A DNA stretch of 7,749 nucleotides from Chloroflexota bacterium (GCA_005888075.1 VBKD01000085.1:1-7749); one strand, 5' to 3'; numbered from the stretch's first letter, positions 1-7,681 are shown. Notes: generated by a model not told the origin, from the sequence alone. A program made the numbers and translations.

Positions 1-1131
1 GCTCATGAAGATGAAAGGCTTCGTGTCCATCGCCCCGCTCGAGAACGCGCCCATCCGCTTGCCCTTGTTGGGGTAGATGTCAACCCAGCGCTCGTCGAAA
101 GCCCCTTCGCGCAGGATGCTGACGTACTCCTCGCCAAGCGGGCTGACGCCCTCGGCGATCCAGTCCACGGCCTGCTCATACGGAACGGGAAGCGTGGTCG
201 CGCCCAGCTGGGCGCGCGTGTCATAGGGTTTGAGCACGTCGAGACCGAGCGCCTTTCTGCGCACCCGCCAGTAGCGATGCCAGGTGCTGACGTTGTCGCG
301 AAAGGTCTGGACGACGTTGTGATACACCTCGATGGGGATGTGGCTAGGCTCCAGCGCGGCCTGGAGTGACGACGAGTACCCGCGCGCTCGCGCGAAGAAC
401 ACATCGCGCTTGACGCCACCGGCGAGGCTGGCCGCCATCGCATGCTGCATCTCGAGGTGGGCGTCGGCGTAGCTGTCGAACGCGCTTCGCCGTACCTCGC
501 GGTCGGGATTGGTCAGCAGAGTCCCGATGGTGCCTTGGGCGACCTCGTGGATCTCTCCGTCCTCACCCAGGGCGGGCGCGAACTTCAGGTCGGTATTGGC
601 CAAAACACCATGCACGGCCAGGGCTGTCGCCAATGGGTCGGAGACCTGCGTCAGCAGCTCCTCGACCTCAGCGCTGCGGATGCGCCGCTGCAGCTTCTCG
701 AGGCGGTCGAAATAGTGCCCGAGGTGGGATAGGCGGGGTGATGCGTCGACCCACTCGCGCAGCTTGGGGATGCCGATCGTGATCATCTCGGGCAGGGCGA
801 ACGATGTGGCCGCGCCAAGCTGGGCCGCGACCGAGCGCGCCCGGTCGGTGCGAGCAGCCGCCTGCTGGTCACCGACATCAACCGAATAGGCCATCGTGCT
901 GTAGACCATCACCTTGCCCATTTGCCGGTGGACGCGTTCCGATGCGTCGAACCAGTCCGCGAGCGCCTCGGGCGAATCGCCGAGGTGGCCTTTGAACTCG
1001 GCGAGATCGGGCAGCTTGGAGAGGATGGTCTCGACGGCCTGCTCCCATCCGGAGTCGTCGGCAAAGACGCTCTCGGCGTTCCAGGTGAAGCGGCTGTCAA
1101 CCTCAGAGCGCGCCGGCAGATGGCTGGCCAC
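1..1131 (-). CDS. pepF: Oligoendopeptidase F-type M3 metallopeptidase, 3'-truncated by window edge
   Basis: The minus-strand frame is open without interruption from a GTG at 1131-1129 to base 1, giving 377 codons and no stop, so the gene continues beyond the window. The N-terminus (LPARSEVDSRFTWNAESVF) matches the usual start of the M3B/PepF family. Further in are LLTNPDREVRRSAFDSYADA, near residues 200-220, and YPNKGKRMGAFSSGAMDTKP, near 355-375, which in this family lies just before the zinc-binding HExxH motif. That motif and the C-terminal ~220 residues are therefore outside the window, so catalytic competence cannot be judged. Family members are cytosolic zinc peptidases of about 600 residues that cut short peptides. 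GTG 1131 is the only reasonable start: an in-frame TAG lies at 1167-1169 and no ATG lies between them. No Shine-Dalgarno site precedes it. The gene diverges from the alpha/beta hydrolase. The family call is firm; substrate preference is unknown. Confidence 0.93.
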   Translation of the reverse strand, partial: MASHLPARSEVDSRFTWNAESVFADDSGWEQAVETILSKLPDLAEFKGHLGDSPEALADWFDASERVHRQMGKVMVYSTMAYSVDVGDQQAAARTDRARSVAAQLGAATSFALPEMITIGIPKLREWVDASPRLSHLGHYFDRLEKLQRRIRSAEVEELLTQVSDPLATALAVHGVLANTDLKFAPALGEDGEIHEVAQGTIGTLLTNPDREVRRSAFDSYADAHLEMQHAMAASLAGGVKRDVFFARARGYSSSLQAALEPSHIPIEVYHNVVQTFRDNVSTWHRYWRVRRKALGLDVLKPYDTRAQLGATTLPVPYEQAVDWIAEGVSPLGEEYVSILREGAFDERWVDIYPNKGKRMGAFSSGAMDTKPFIFMS

Positions 1132-1139
1132 GAATAGAA

Positions 1140-1145
1140 AGAGTA
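1140..1145 (-). promoter_or_regulatory. Possible -10 element (TACTCT) for a leaderless pepF transcript
   Basis: On the minus strand TACTCT fits the TANNNT pattern of high-GC bacterial -10 elements and ends 8 bases before the GTG start at 1131. No Shine-Dalgarno site is present, so a transcript beginning at or near the start codon would explain initiation. No -35 hexamer is visible at the expected distance. The motif is short and could occur by chance. Confidence 0.25.
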
Positions 1146-1169
1146 ATGGCGCGCCGGTCGCGCTCTAGG

Positions 1170-2057
1170 ATGGAAAACGTGCCGCTTGCCCGCGCCAACG
1201 GGATAGACATCGAGTATCAAACCTTCGGCGAGCCGGACGGCTCGCCGATCCTTTTGATTGCGGGGCTCGGGGTGCAGATGCTGAGTTGGGACGATGGGTT
1301 CTGCAAGCTGCTCGCCAGGCGCGGATTTCGCACTATCCGCTTTGACAACCGTGACAGCGGCCTCTCCACCTGGATTGACGCGGCGGGTCCGCCCGACGTA
1401 GCAGCGGCCGTGAGTGGAGATGCGCACCCGGCCTATCAGCTCGAGGACATGGCGGCGGACGCGGCCGGACTGCTCGCCGCCCTCGACATCCCGGCGGCAC
1501 ATATTGTGGGTAGCTCGATGGGAGGGTTCATCGCGCAGCTGGTGGCGATCAACCACCCGGATCGGGTTCTGACTCTGACCTCGATCATGTCCGGCCCGAG
1601 TGGCCGCGACCAGGTGGCTCCATCACCCGACGGGGCGGCGGTTCTTCTGGCGGCTCCGCCCACCACGCGAGAGGAACGCATCGCCCAGGGCATGTGGGCT
1701 CGGAGGGTCTTGAAGGGCTCACTCGATCCGTATGACGAGCATTTCGAGCTCGCTCGAGTAACTCTCGCCGTCGATCGCGCGTACAACCCCGACGGTGCGG
1801 CCAGGCAATTCATCGCGGTATTGGCTGCGCAGACCCGGCTCGAGCGCCTGAGCTCGGTTCGCGTGCCGACGCTGGTCATCCACGGACTGGACGACATCCT
1901 GGTTCCAGTCGAAAATGGCCGCCTCGTTGCGTCTGCCGTGCCCGGGGCGCGCCTGCTCGAGATCGACGGCATGGGCCACGACCTGCCCGAGCGCGTTTGG
2001 TCCGAGGTGGTCGACGCGATCGTGGATCTCGCCCAGCAAACTGCTGTCACGCGATGA
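1170..2057 (+). CDS. Alpha/beta-fold hydrolase (RdmC / methylesterase-like)
   Basis: A 295-residue protein with the full alpha/beta hydrolase layout. PILLIAGLG (about residues 26-34) supplies the oxyanion-hole strand, and IRFDNRDSGLST (56-67) is a conserved loop typical of RdmC-like esterases. The nucleophile elbow is GSSMGG, with Ser116. HGLDDILVP gives the acid Asp242 and GMGHDLP gives the catalytic His270. The triad is complete, so the enzyme should be active. Likely chemistry is ester or related acyl hydrolysis, but the substrate cannot be read from sequence. There is no signal peptide, so it is probably cytosolic. I chose ATG 1170 because family members start a few residues before the ARANGIDIEY segment. 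An in-frame ATG at 1146 would add eight basic residues (MARRSRSR) and sits 2 bases after a weak purine run. Its stop overlaps the start of ccdA by four bases, so the two are probably co-translated. Confidence 0.9.
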   Translation: MENVPLARANGIDIEYQTFGEPDGSPILLIAGLGVQMLSWDDGFCKLLARRGFRTIRFDNRDSGLSTWIDAAGPPDVAAAVSGDAHPAYQLEDMAADAAGLLAALDIPAAHIVGSSMGGFIAQLVAINHPDRVLTLTSIMSGPSGRDQVAPSPDGAAVLLAAPPTTREERIAQGMWARRVLKGSLDPYDEHFELARVTLAVDRAYNPDGAARQFIAVLAAQTRLERLSSVRVPTLVIHGLDDILVPVENGRLVASAVPGARLLEIDGMGHDLPERVWSEVVDAIVDLAQQTAVTR

Positions 2058-2842
2058 CGCCCGGCTTGCTCATAGCCACACTCGATGGAGTCAACCCGGC
2101 GCTGGCATTCCTCGCCGGGCTTGTCTCTTTCGTATCTCCGTGCGTCCTGCCGTTGGTCCCGGCCTACCTCGCTTACCTGGCAGCAACTCCCCGTTCAATG
2201 GAGCCGAGTCCTCCCCATTTATGGGCCGAAGGAGCCGGAGGGGCCGCCGCAGCTATCCGGACGACTTCAGTTCCCCTGGCCGGCGTTGGCTTCGTCGCCG
2301 GCCTCTCACTCGTTTTCATCCTCTTCTTCTATGTGTTCTCCCTGGTCGTGCAGCCGATCCGTGCCTACGTCCCGCTGATCGCGGGGATCTTTGTCATCGC
2401 GATGTCGCTTCACATCGCCGGTTTGATCCGCATTCCATTTCTGTCGAGCGAGTACCGCGTGATGAAGACCGCACCCCAAGGTGGCGGCGCGGCCGGCGGC
2501 TTCGTGCTCGGAATGGGCTTCGCGAGCGGATGGACGCCATGCATCGGGATCACGCTGAGCGCGGTGCTGAGCTCGGCGGTCACCGCGGGTACGACGGCCC
2601 AGGGATTGGCGCTGATGATTGCTTACTGCCTCGGCCTGGGCCTGCCGTTCATCGTGCTGGCGTTCGCCCTCGAGAGCGCGCGCCCGCTGGTTCGCGTCGT
2701 GAACAGCCACCGCCGCGCAATCGATCTCGTGTCAGCGGCGGTGCTCCTGGTCATGGGCGTTCTGCTTTTGACGAACAAGCTGACCTTGTTGTCAGCCGGG
2801 CTGACGCAGCTAATCCCGTCGTGGCCAAACCCAACCTTATAA
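2054..2842 (+). CDS. ccdA: CcdA-type cytochrome c biogenesis / thiol-disulfide transport membrane protein
   Basis: A 262-residue, very hydrophobic protein with about six membrane segments (roughly residues 16-44, 75-97, 103-126, 146-176, 184-206, 222-246). The diagnostic feature is two Pro-Cys motifs in equivalent positions: SFVSPCVLPLVPAYL with Cys30 in the first segment, and GWTPCIGITL with Cys163 in the fourth. In the CcdA/DsbD-beta family this cysteine pair carries reducing equivalents from cytoplasmic thioredoxin across the membrane to extracytoplasmic thiol partners, for example for haem attachment to apocytochrome c. The length suits a stand-alone CcdA without the periplasmic DsbD domains. 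The loop after the first segment (about 46-72), rich in Ala, Gly and Pro, is somewhat long. ATG 2054 is chosen because it gives an ATGA overlap with the hydrolase stop and places the first membrane segment near the N-terminus. No ResB, ResC or thioredoxin-like partner lies in the window, so its role in cytochrome c maturation versus general thiol reduction is open. Confidence 0.92.
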   Translation: MTPGLLIATLDGVNPALAFLAGLVSFVSPCVLPLVPAYLAYLAATPRSMEPSPPHLWAEGAGGAAAAIRTTSVPLAGVGFVAGLSLVFILFFYVFSLVVQPIRAYVPLIAGIFVIAMSLHIAGLIRIPFLSSEYRVMKTAPQGGGAAGGFVLGMGFASGWTPCIGITLSAVLSSAVTAGTTAQGLALMIAYCLGLGLPFIVLAFALESARPLVRVVNSHRRAIDLVSAAVLLVMGVLLLTNKLTLLSAGLTQLIPSWPNPTL

Positions 2843-2852
2843 CTGCAAAAGG

Positions 2853-3252
2853 CTACGTATAGATCCGCCGGCTAAACACCATCGGGGTAACGCCGGGCCG
2901 GTGCTCGCCCTCGGTGACCACGCCGATGAGGATCCAGTGATCGCCCCCTTCTATCGTGTCGCGCAACGTGCAAACCGCGTACGCCGCGGCATCGTTTTCG
3001 AGGATCGGCCCGCCGATTTTGCTGGTGGGCCTGCGCCAGGCGATCGCGTCGACCTTGTCCGTAAGCTTCGTCGCCATGCGTCGCGCAAGCTGCTCCCGAC
3101 CGGTGGCCAGGATGTTCGCGGTGAGCCACCCGTGTGCTGCACGGCGGGCAGCGGGTTCGACGTCTTGGCGCATCCTCGCCGAATGCCGTCAGCACCACGA
3201 CCCCTGTGGGAAAGCTGGCCATGACCTCGCGAAACCTATGCGGCTCGATCAC
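2853..3252 (-). pseudogene. Flavin reductase-domain (RutF/HpaC-like) gene, internally deleted and frameshifted
   Basis: Two minus-strand frames together resemble one flavin reductase-like FMN-binding protein. The first part starts at GTG 3252 and reads VIEPHRFREVMASFPTGVVV then LTAFGEDA, the typical N-terminus. The second part, in the frame one base further on and readable from about 3173 to the TAG at 2855-2853, contains LTANILATGREQLARRMATK, TDKVDAIAW, EGGDHWILIGVV and MVFSRRIYT, the typical second half. Between them the usual segment of about 26 residues (a TxxSFxSVSLDPPLV-like stretch that binds FMN) is absent. The combined length is 400 bases; restoring 77 or 80 bases would give 159-160 codons, the normal family size, and either number also repairs the frame. 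As it stands, continued translation in the first frame yields unrelated arginine-rich sequence ending near 2872. Intact relatives supply reduced flavin to monooxygenases or act as NAD(P)H:flavin oxidoreductases. An assembly error is possible but less likely than a real deletion. Confidence 0.8.
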
Positions 3253-3258
3253 GAGCGG

Positions 3259-3264
3259 ATCGTA
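3259..3264 (-). promoter_or_regulatory. Possible -10 element (TACGAT) for the flavin reductase remnant
   Basis: TACGAT on the minus strand ends 6 bases before the GTG start at 3252 and fits the TANNNT pattern. No Shine-Dalgarno site lies in front of the GTG, which suggests a leaderless transcript. A GTTAAC palindrome lies about 17 bases further upstream. No convincing -35 element is seen. Position and motif are suggestive only. Confidence 0.3.
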
Positions 3265-3287
3265 GTGGGCCGCCTGTTAACGAACAC

Positions 3288-3316
3288 TTGTTTGCGTCTC
3301 CAGAACCGTTCACACT
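3288..3316 (+). promoter_or_regulatory. Possible promoter for a leaderless lhr transcript
   Basis: TTGTTT at 3288-3293 (three matches to TTGACA) and CACACT at 3311-3316 (three matches to TATAAT) are separated by exactly 17 bases. Transcription starting 7-8 bases downstream would begin at the ATG at 3324. The ten bases before that ATG are pyrimidine-rich with no Shine-Dalgarno site, consistent with leaderless initiation. The hexamer matches are weak. Confidence 0.25.
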
Positions 3317-3323
3317 CTCTCCA

Positions 3324-6300
3324 ATGGGGACCGCTCTAGACCTCTTTTCGCAACCGGCGCGCGACTGGTTTCTCTCCGCCTTCGCCACACCCACGAATGT
3401 GCAAGAGAGGGGCTGGACCGAGGTGGCTGCCGGTCGCCACGTCTTGATGGCGGCGCCAACCGGCAGTGGCAAGACGCTCGCGGCCTTCCTGTGGTGTCTC
3501 GACCGCCTCTCGACGGCGCCCATGCCGGCCGAGGCGGAGAGGTGTCGCGTCCTCTATGTGTCGCCGCTGAAAGCCCTGGCGCATGACGTCGACCGCAACC
3601 TGCGCTCCCCGCTCGTCGGCCTCCGTCGCCAGAGCGAGATGCTCGGCATCAAAGCGCCCGACATCCAGGTCGCGATCCGGACCGGTGACACGCCCGCGGA
3701 CGTCCGCCGCTCCATGGAGCGGCACCCGCCCGACATCCTGATCACGACCCCGGAATCGCTGTTCCTCATCCTCACCAGCGCGGCGCGCAAGATGCTGGCT
3801 TCGGTCCGCTGGCTCATCGTCGACGAGATCCATTCCGTCGCATCGACCAAACGAGGCAGCCACCTCGCCCTCAGCCTCGAGCGACTTTGCGCGCTGACGA
3901 AGGTCCAGCCGCAGCGCATCGGACTCTCGGCCACGCAGCGGCCACTCGAGGAGGTCGGGCATTTTCTCGGGGGCACCGACCGCGAGGTGGCGATCGTCGA
4001 TGCGGGCCGCCTGAAGACCATGGAAGTAAGGGTCGAAGTTCCTGTCGAGGACATGACCCGGCTGACCGCTGAGGACGAGGACGGCGCCAGAGGCTTCAAC
4101 AGCATCTGGCCCGCGATCTACCCGCGGTTGCTCGAGTTGATTCGTGAGCACCGCTCGACCATCGTTTTCGTCAACTCCCGCCGCCTGGCCGAACGCATCG
4201 CGGCGCGCGTCAACGAGCTGGCCGGCGAAGAGCTGGTGCGCGCACACCACGGCTCGATCGCCCGCGAGCAGCGCATGCTCATCGAGGATGAGCTGAAGGC
4301 GGGCGTGGTGCGAGGCCTCGTCGCCACCTCCACGCTCGAGCTGGGTATCGACATGGGCGCCGTGGATCTCGTGCTGCAGATCGAGGCCCCGCCCAGCGTG
4401 GCGGCGGGCATCCAGCGAGTGGGTCGCGCGGGCCATTCGGTGGGAGAGGTTTCTCGCGGCGTGGTCATCCCGAAATTCCGGGGCGACCTGCTCGAGTCGG
4501 CCGCCGTGGTCGAAGGCATGCTCGAGGGCCGGATCGAATCGACGGTGGTTCCGCGCAAGCCACTCGATGTGCTCGCGCAGCAGATCGTCGCGATGTGCGC
4601 GCTCGACGAATGGGACATCGAAGAGCTGGGTCGCGTGGTGCGCCGCGCGTATCCCTACAGTGACCTCGGACCTCGCGCGTTCGAGTCCGTGCTCGATATG
4701 CTGAGCGGCCGTTACCCGTCGGATCAATTCGCCGAGCTGCGCCCGCGGCTCGTATGGGACCGCATCGCGGGCAGGGTGCGCGGACGCGCAGGCGCCCAGC
4801 GGCTGGCAGTCACCAATCCGGGCACGATCCCCGATCGCGGCCTATACAGCGTCAACCTCCTCGAAGACGGGAGGCGGGTCGGCGAGCTGGACGAGGAGAT
4901 GGTTTACGAGACTCGCGTGGGCGAGACGTTCGTGCTTGGCGCATCGACATGGAGGATCGCGGAGATCACCCCGTCTCAGGTCCTCGTGACACCGGCCCCC
5001 GGCGAGCCGGGCAAGATCGCGTTCTGGAAAGCTGACACCCCCAGCCGGCCGGTCGAGCTCGGCGCCGCGCTCGGCAAGATGGTGCGCGAGCTGCGCGGGC
5101 TGCAACCGAAAGCCGCTGCCCAGCGTCTGCGCGAGAGGGCCGGCTTCGACGATCTCGCGATCAAGAACCTCCTTGCGTACCTCGAGGACCAGGCTGCCGC
5201 GACGGGTGTCGTCCCGGATGACCGGACCGTAGTCGTGGAGCGGTTCCGCGATGAGGTCGGCGACTGGCGAGTGTGCCTGCACACTCCGTTCGGGGGCCGC
5301 GTGCACGCCCCGCTGGCGCTGGCGCTCGAGGCGCACCTGCATGAAAAGCTCGGTGTGGATGCTCGCGCCCTGTGGACCGATGACGGGATCGCGATGCATC
5401 TGCCGGAGGTCGAGTCGCCACCGGCCCTCGATGACCTGATCCTGGATCCCGACGAAATTCAGTCGCTGGTTGCGGCGCAGCTGCCGGGCTCCGCGCTGTT
5501 CGCGGCTCGTTTTCGAGAGAACGCCGCACGCTCTCTACTTCTGCCGAGACGCCGGCCCGGTCAGCGCACGCCGTTGTGGCAGCAGCGGATGCGCAGCGCG
5601 GGCCTGCTGCAGGTCGCGGGGCAGTATCCCGACTTCCCGATCCTCGCCGAGACATGGCGAGAGGTCATGAGCGACCACTTCGACATGGCCGCGCTCACAG
5701 GGCTGCTCCGATCCATCCGGTCGCGCGACATCCGCGTGGTGGCGGTGGACACCGAGAGGGCCTCACCATTCGCGTCTTCCTTGCTCTTCTCATATGTCGC
5801 GGAGTTCATGTACGAGGGCGACCAGCCGCTGGCCGAGCGCCGCGCCCAGGCGCTCACGCTCGACCGCGACCTTCTCGCAGAGCTGCTCGGCAGCGAGGAT
5901 CTCCGCGAGCTGCTCGATCCGGAGGCGATCGCGTACGTGGAGCTCGAGCTGCAGGGGCTGCTGCCGGAGCGCTTCCCCCGCGACATGGACGAATCACACG
6001 ACCTGTTGGTCCGTCTCGGCGACCTGAGCGAGAAGGAAGCGGCCGATCGGGGAGTAGCGCCGGAGTGGCTGCGTGCATTGGAGAAGGAGCGAAGGGCCGT
6101 TGCCATGCGGCTCGCGGGCGAGGCTCGATGGATCGCAGCCGAGGATGCCGGAAGGTATCGCGAAGCGCTGGGCGCGAGCGTACCCATCGGTCTGCCCGAG
6201 GCATTCCTGGTCGCCGGACCCGATCCCGTCGACGGCCTGCTCAGACGCTACGCCCGCACGCATGTCCCGTTCACGACCGCCGAGCCGGCGAAACGTTGGG

Positions 6301-7655
6301 GCATGCCGGCTCACGTGGTCGAAGCGGCGCTGCGGCGGTTGGCGGCACGCGGCGACGTGGTCGCAGGTGAATTCCGGAGGGCGGCGGAGGGTCGTGAGTA
6401 CTGCCATCCGGAGGTGCTGCGGATGTTGCGGCGGCGCTCGCTGGCCGCGCTTCGTCGCGAGGTCGAGTCGGTTCCGCCCGAGGCTCTCGCCCGATTCCTT
6501 CCAGCCTGGCATGGCGTCGGGGCCCGGGCCGGCGGAATGGACCGGCTGCTCGAAGTCGTGTTTCAGCTGCAGGGGCTTGCGCTGCCGGCGACCGTGATCG
6601 AACGCGACGTCATCGCAAATCGCGTTGCGGGCTACACGCCTCGTCTTCTCGACGAGCTGGTGTCGATGGGCGAGGTGGTGTGGGTCGGTCGCGGCTCGCT
6701 GGGCACCAGCGATGGCCGGGTCGCTCTGTACCTGCGAGGCGACGCGCCGCGTCTACTTCCGGGCCCCTCGACGCCGCCAGAGTCAGAGCTGCATGGCCGG
6801 TTGCGGTCTTATCTCAAGGCTCGCGGCGCCGGCTTCTTTCGAGACGTGTACAACAACTGCGGCGGCGGCGACGAGGACGAGATGCTCGACGCCCTGTGGG
6901 ACCTGGTTTGGTCGGGCGAGGTCACCAACGACACGTTCGCGCCGCTCCGACTCCTCGGTCCGGCTGCGCGCAGACCTACCCGCCGCCCACGCCTGCCACG
7001 ACTCACCCAGCCTCGCGCGACCGGCCGGTGGTCTTTGGTCGCGGACCTGGTCGGACCCGGCGCCAGTGTGACCGAGCGGCTGCACTCGGAAGCCGGCGTC
7101 CTCCTGCAGCGCCACGGAGTTTTAACGCGCGAGGCGGTGGTGGCGGAGGGTTGGGCCGGCGGATTCGCAAGTCTCTATCCGGTGCTGCGCGCGATGGAGG
7201 AGTCAGGCCGCATCCGCCGCGGCTATTTCGTCGAGGGACTCGGAGGCTCGCAGTTCGCGTTGTCCGGGGCGGTCGATCGGCTGCGATCGCTCAGGGAATC
7301 CGGTGGCGGAATTGTCGCGTTGGCGGCGACCGATCCCGCGAACGGATTCGGATCGGTCTTGCCCTGGCCCGCCAATGACGCCCGCATGGCTCGCGCCGCC
7401 GGAGCCTACTGTGTGATCGATGATGGCCGGCTCGTGCTTTACCTCGAACGCGGCGGTCGTTCGCTAATCACGAATGGGCAGGTGAGCGAGGCGCATCTTC
7501 AGGCATTGATCAACATCGCGACCAATGCGGGACGTGTCGAGCTGCAAAAGGTGGACGGCGCATCAGTCATGGAATCGCCACTGAAAAGTGCGCTGCGCGA
7601 AGCTGGTTTTACGGCTACACATCGCAGCCTGGTGGCCTACGGCAGCCGGGCCTAG
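3324..7655 (+). CDS. lhr: Lhr-type ATP-dependent DNA helicase, full-length form
   Basis: A 1443-residue superfamily 2 helicase with all motifs in order: Walker A APTGSGKT (44-51), Ia SPLKALAHD (80-88), Ib TTPESL (141-146), DEIH box (167-170), SAT (202-204), IV TIVFVNSRR (279-287), V TSTLELGIDMG (335-345) and VI QRVGRAGH (364-371). The Lhr-specific core follows: GELDEEMVYETRVGETFVLG (near 520-540), FWKADTPSRP with Trp568, HTPFGGRVHAPLALAL (653-668) and RRRPGQRTPLWQQR (742-755). MYEGDQPLAERRAQAL (829-844) closes the core. A long C-terminal region rich in winged-helix-like segments fills the remainder, so this is the long Lhr and not the core-only form. Known family members translocate 3'-to-5' on single-stranded DNA, unwind RNA:DNA hybrids, and are linked to DNA repair. 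Mycobacterial and E. coli Lhr are somewhat longer (about 1510-1540 residues). ATG 3324 is preferred over an in-frame TTG at 3288 because ALDLFSQPARDWF is the usual Lhr N-terminus. A basic linker (about 1214-1234) precedes the last domain. Confidence 0.97.
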   Translation: MGTALDLFSQPARDWFLSAFATPTNVQERGWTEVAAGRHVLMAAPTGSGKTLAAFLWCLDRLSTAPMPAEAERCRVLYVSPLKALAHDVDRNLRSPLVGLRRQSEMLGIKAPDIQVAIRTGDTPADVRRSMERHPPDILITTPESLFLILTSAARKMLASVRWLIVDEIHSVASTKRGSHLALSLERLCALTKVQPQRIGLSATQRPLEEVGHFLGGTDREVAIVDAGRLKTMEVRVEVPVEDMTRLTAEDEDGARGFNSIWPAIYPRLLELIREHRSTIVFVNSRRLAERIAARVNELAGEELVRAHHGSIAREQRMLIEDELKAGVVRGLVATSTLELGIDMGAVDLVLQIEAPPSVAAGIQRVGRAGHSVGEVSRGVVIPKFRGDLLESAAVVEGMLEGRIESTVVPRKPLDVLAQQIVAMCALDEWDIEELGRVVRRAYPYSDLGPRAFESVLDMLSGRYPSDQFAELRPRLVWDRIAGRVRGRAGAQRLAVTNPGTIPDRGLYSVNLLEDGRRVGELDEEMVYETRVGETFVLGASTWRIAEITPSQVLVTPAPGEPGKIAFWKADTPSRPVELGAALGKMVRELRGLQPKAAAQRLRERAGFDDLAIKNLLAYLEDQAAATGVVPDDRTVVVERFRDEVGDWRVCLHTPFGGRVHAPLALALEAHLHEKLGVDARALWTDDGIAMHLPEVESPPALDDLILDPDEIQSLVAAQLPGSALFAARFRENAARSLLLPRRRPGQRTPLWQQRMRSAGLLQVAGQYPDFPILAETWREVMSDHFDMAALTGLLRSIRSRDIRVVAVDTERASPFASSLLFSYVAEFMYEGDQPLAERRAQALTLDRDLLAELLGSEDLRELLDPEAIAYVELELQGLLPERFPRDMDESHDLLVRLGDLSEKEAADRGVAPEWLRALEKERRAVAMRLAGEARWIAAEDAGRYREALGASVPIGLPEAFLVAGPDPVDGLLRRYARTHVPFTTAEPAKRWGMPAHVVEAALRRLAARGDVVAGEFRRAAEGREYCHPEVLRMLRRRSLAALRREVESVPPEALARFLPAWHGVGARAGGMDRLLEVVFQLQGLALPATVIERDVIANRVAGYTPRLLDELVSMGEVVWVGRGSLGTSDGRVALYLRGDAPRLLPGPSTPPESELHGRLRSYLKARGAGFFRDVYNNCGGGDEDEMLDALWDLVWSGEVTNDTFAPLRLLGPAARRPTRRPRLPRLTQPRATGRWSLVADLVGPGASVTERLHSEAGVLLQRHGVLTREAVVAEGWAGGFASLYPVLRAMEESGRIRRGYFVEGLGGSQFALSGAVDRLRSLRESGGGIVALAATDPANGFGSVLPWPANDARMARAAGAYCVIDDGRLVLYLERGGRSLITNGQVSEAHLQALINIATNAGRVELQKVDGASVMESPLKSALREAGFTATHRSLVAYGSRA

Positions 7656-7661
7656 CCGGGC
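7644..7661 (+). repeat. Short tandem duplication around the lhr stop codon
   Basis: AGCCGGGC occurs at 7644-7651 and again at 7654-7661, a 10-base period that spans the TAG stop at 7653-7655. The second copy is outside the coding frame. It may be a slippage product with no function. Confidence 0.5.
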
Positions 7662-7681
7662 GCATAATCAGGAGGTTGCAC

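Noticed and set aside
909..1556. Long minus-strand open frame across the start of the hydrolase
   Set aside because: It overlaps the pepF N-terminus and the hydrolase in the wrong frame, is arginine- and proline-rich without family features, and is a GC-driven shadow of the two real genes.
1997..2053. N-terminal extension of CcdA by 19 residues
   Set aside because: The added residues are arginine-rich, lie inside the hydrolase coding sequence, and do not resemble CcdA N-termini; ATG 2054 gives the classic ATGA overlap.
2872..3252. A 126-residue intact protein read straight through the flavin reductase region
   Set aside because: After about residue 28 the frame turns into arginine-rich shadow sequence, while the real flavin reductase residues continue in the neighbouring frame.
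3288..3323. TTG start adding 12 residues to Lhr
   Set aside because: The added residues are not part of the usual Lhr N-terminus, no ribosome binding site supports the TTG, and ATG 3324 fits the family.
3336..4727. 463-codon minus-strand open frame opposite lhr
   Set aside because: It lies wholly opposite conserved helicase motifs, has a His/Arg/Asp-rich composition typical of an antisense frame in high-GC DNA, and shows no recognisable domain.
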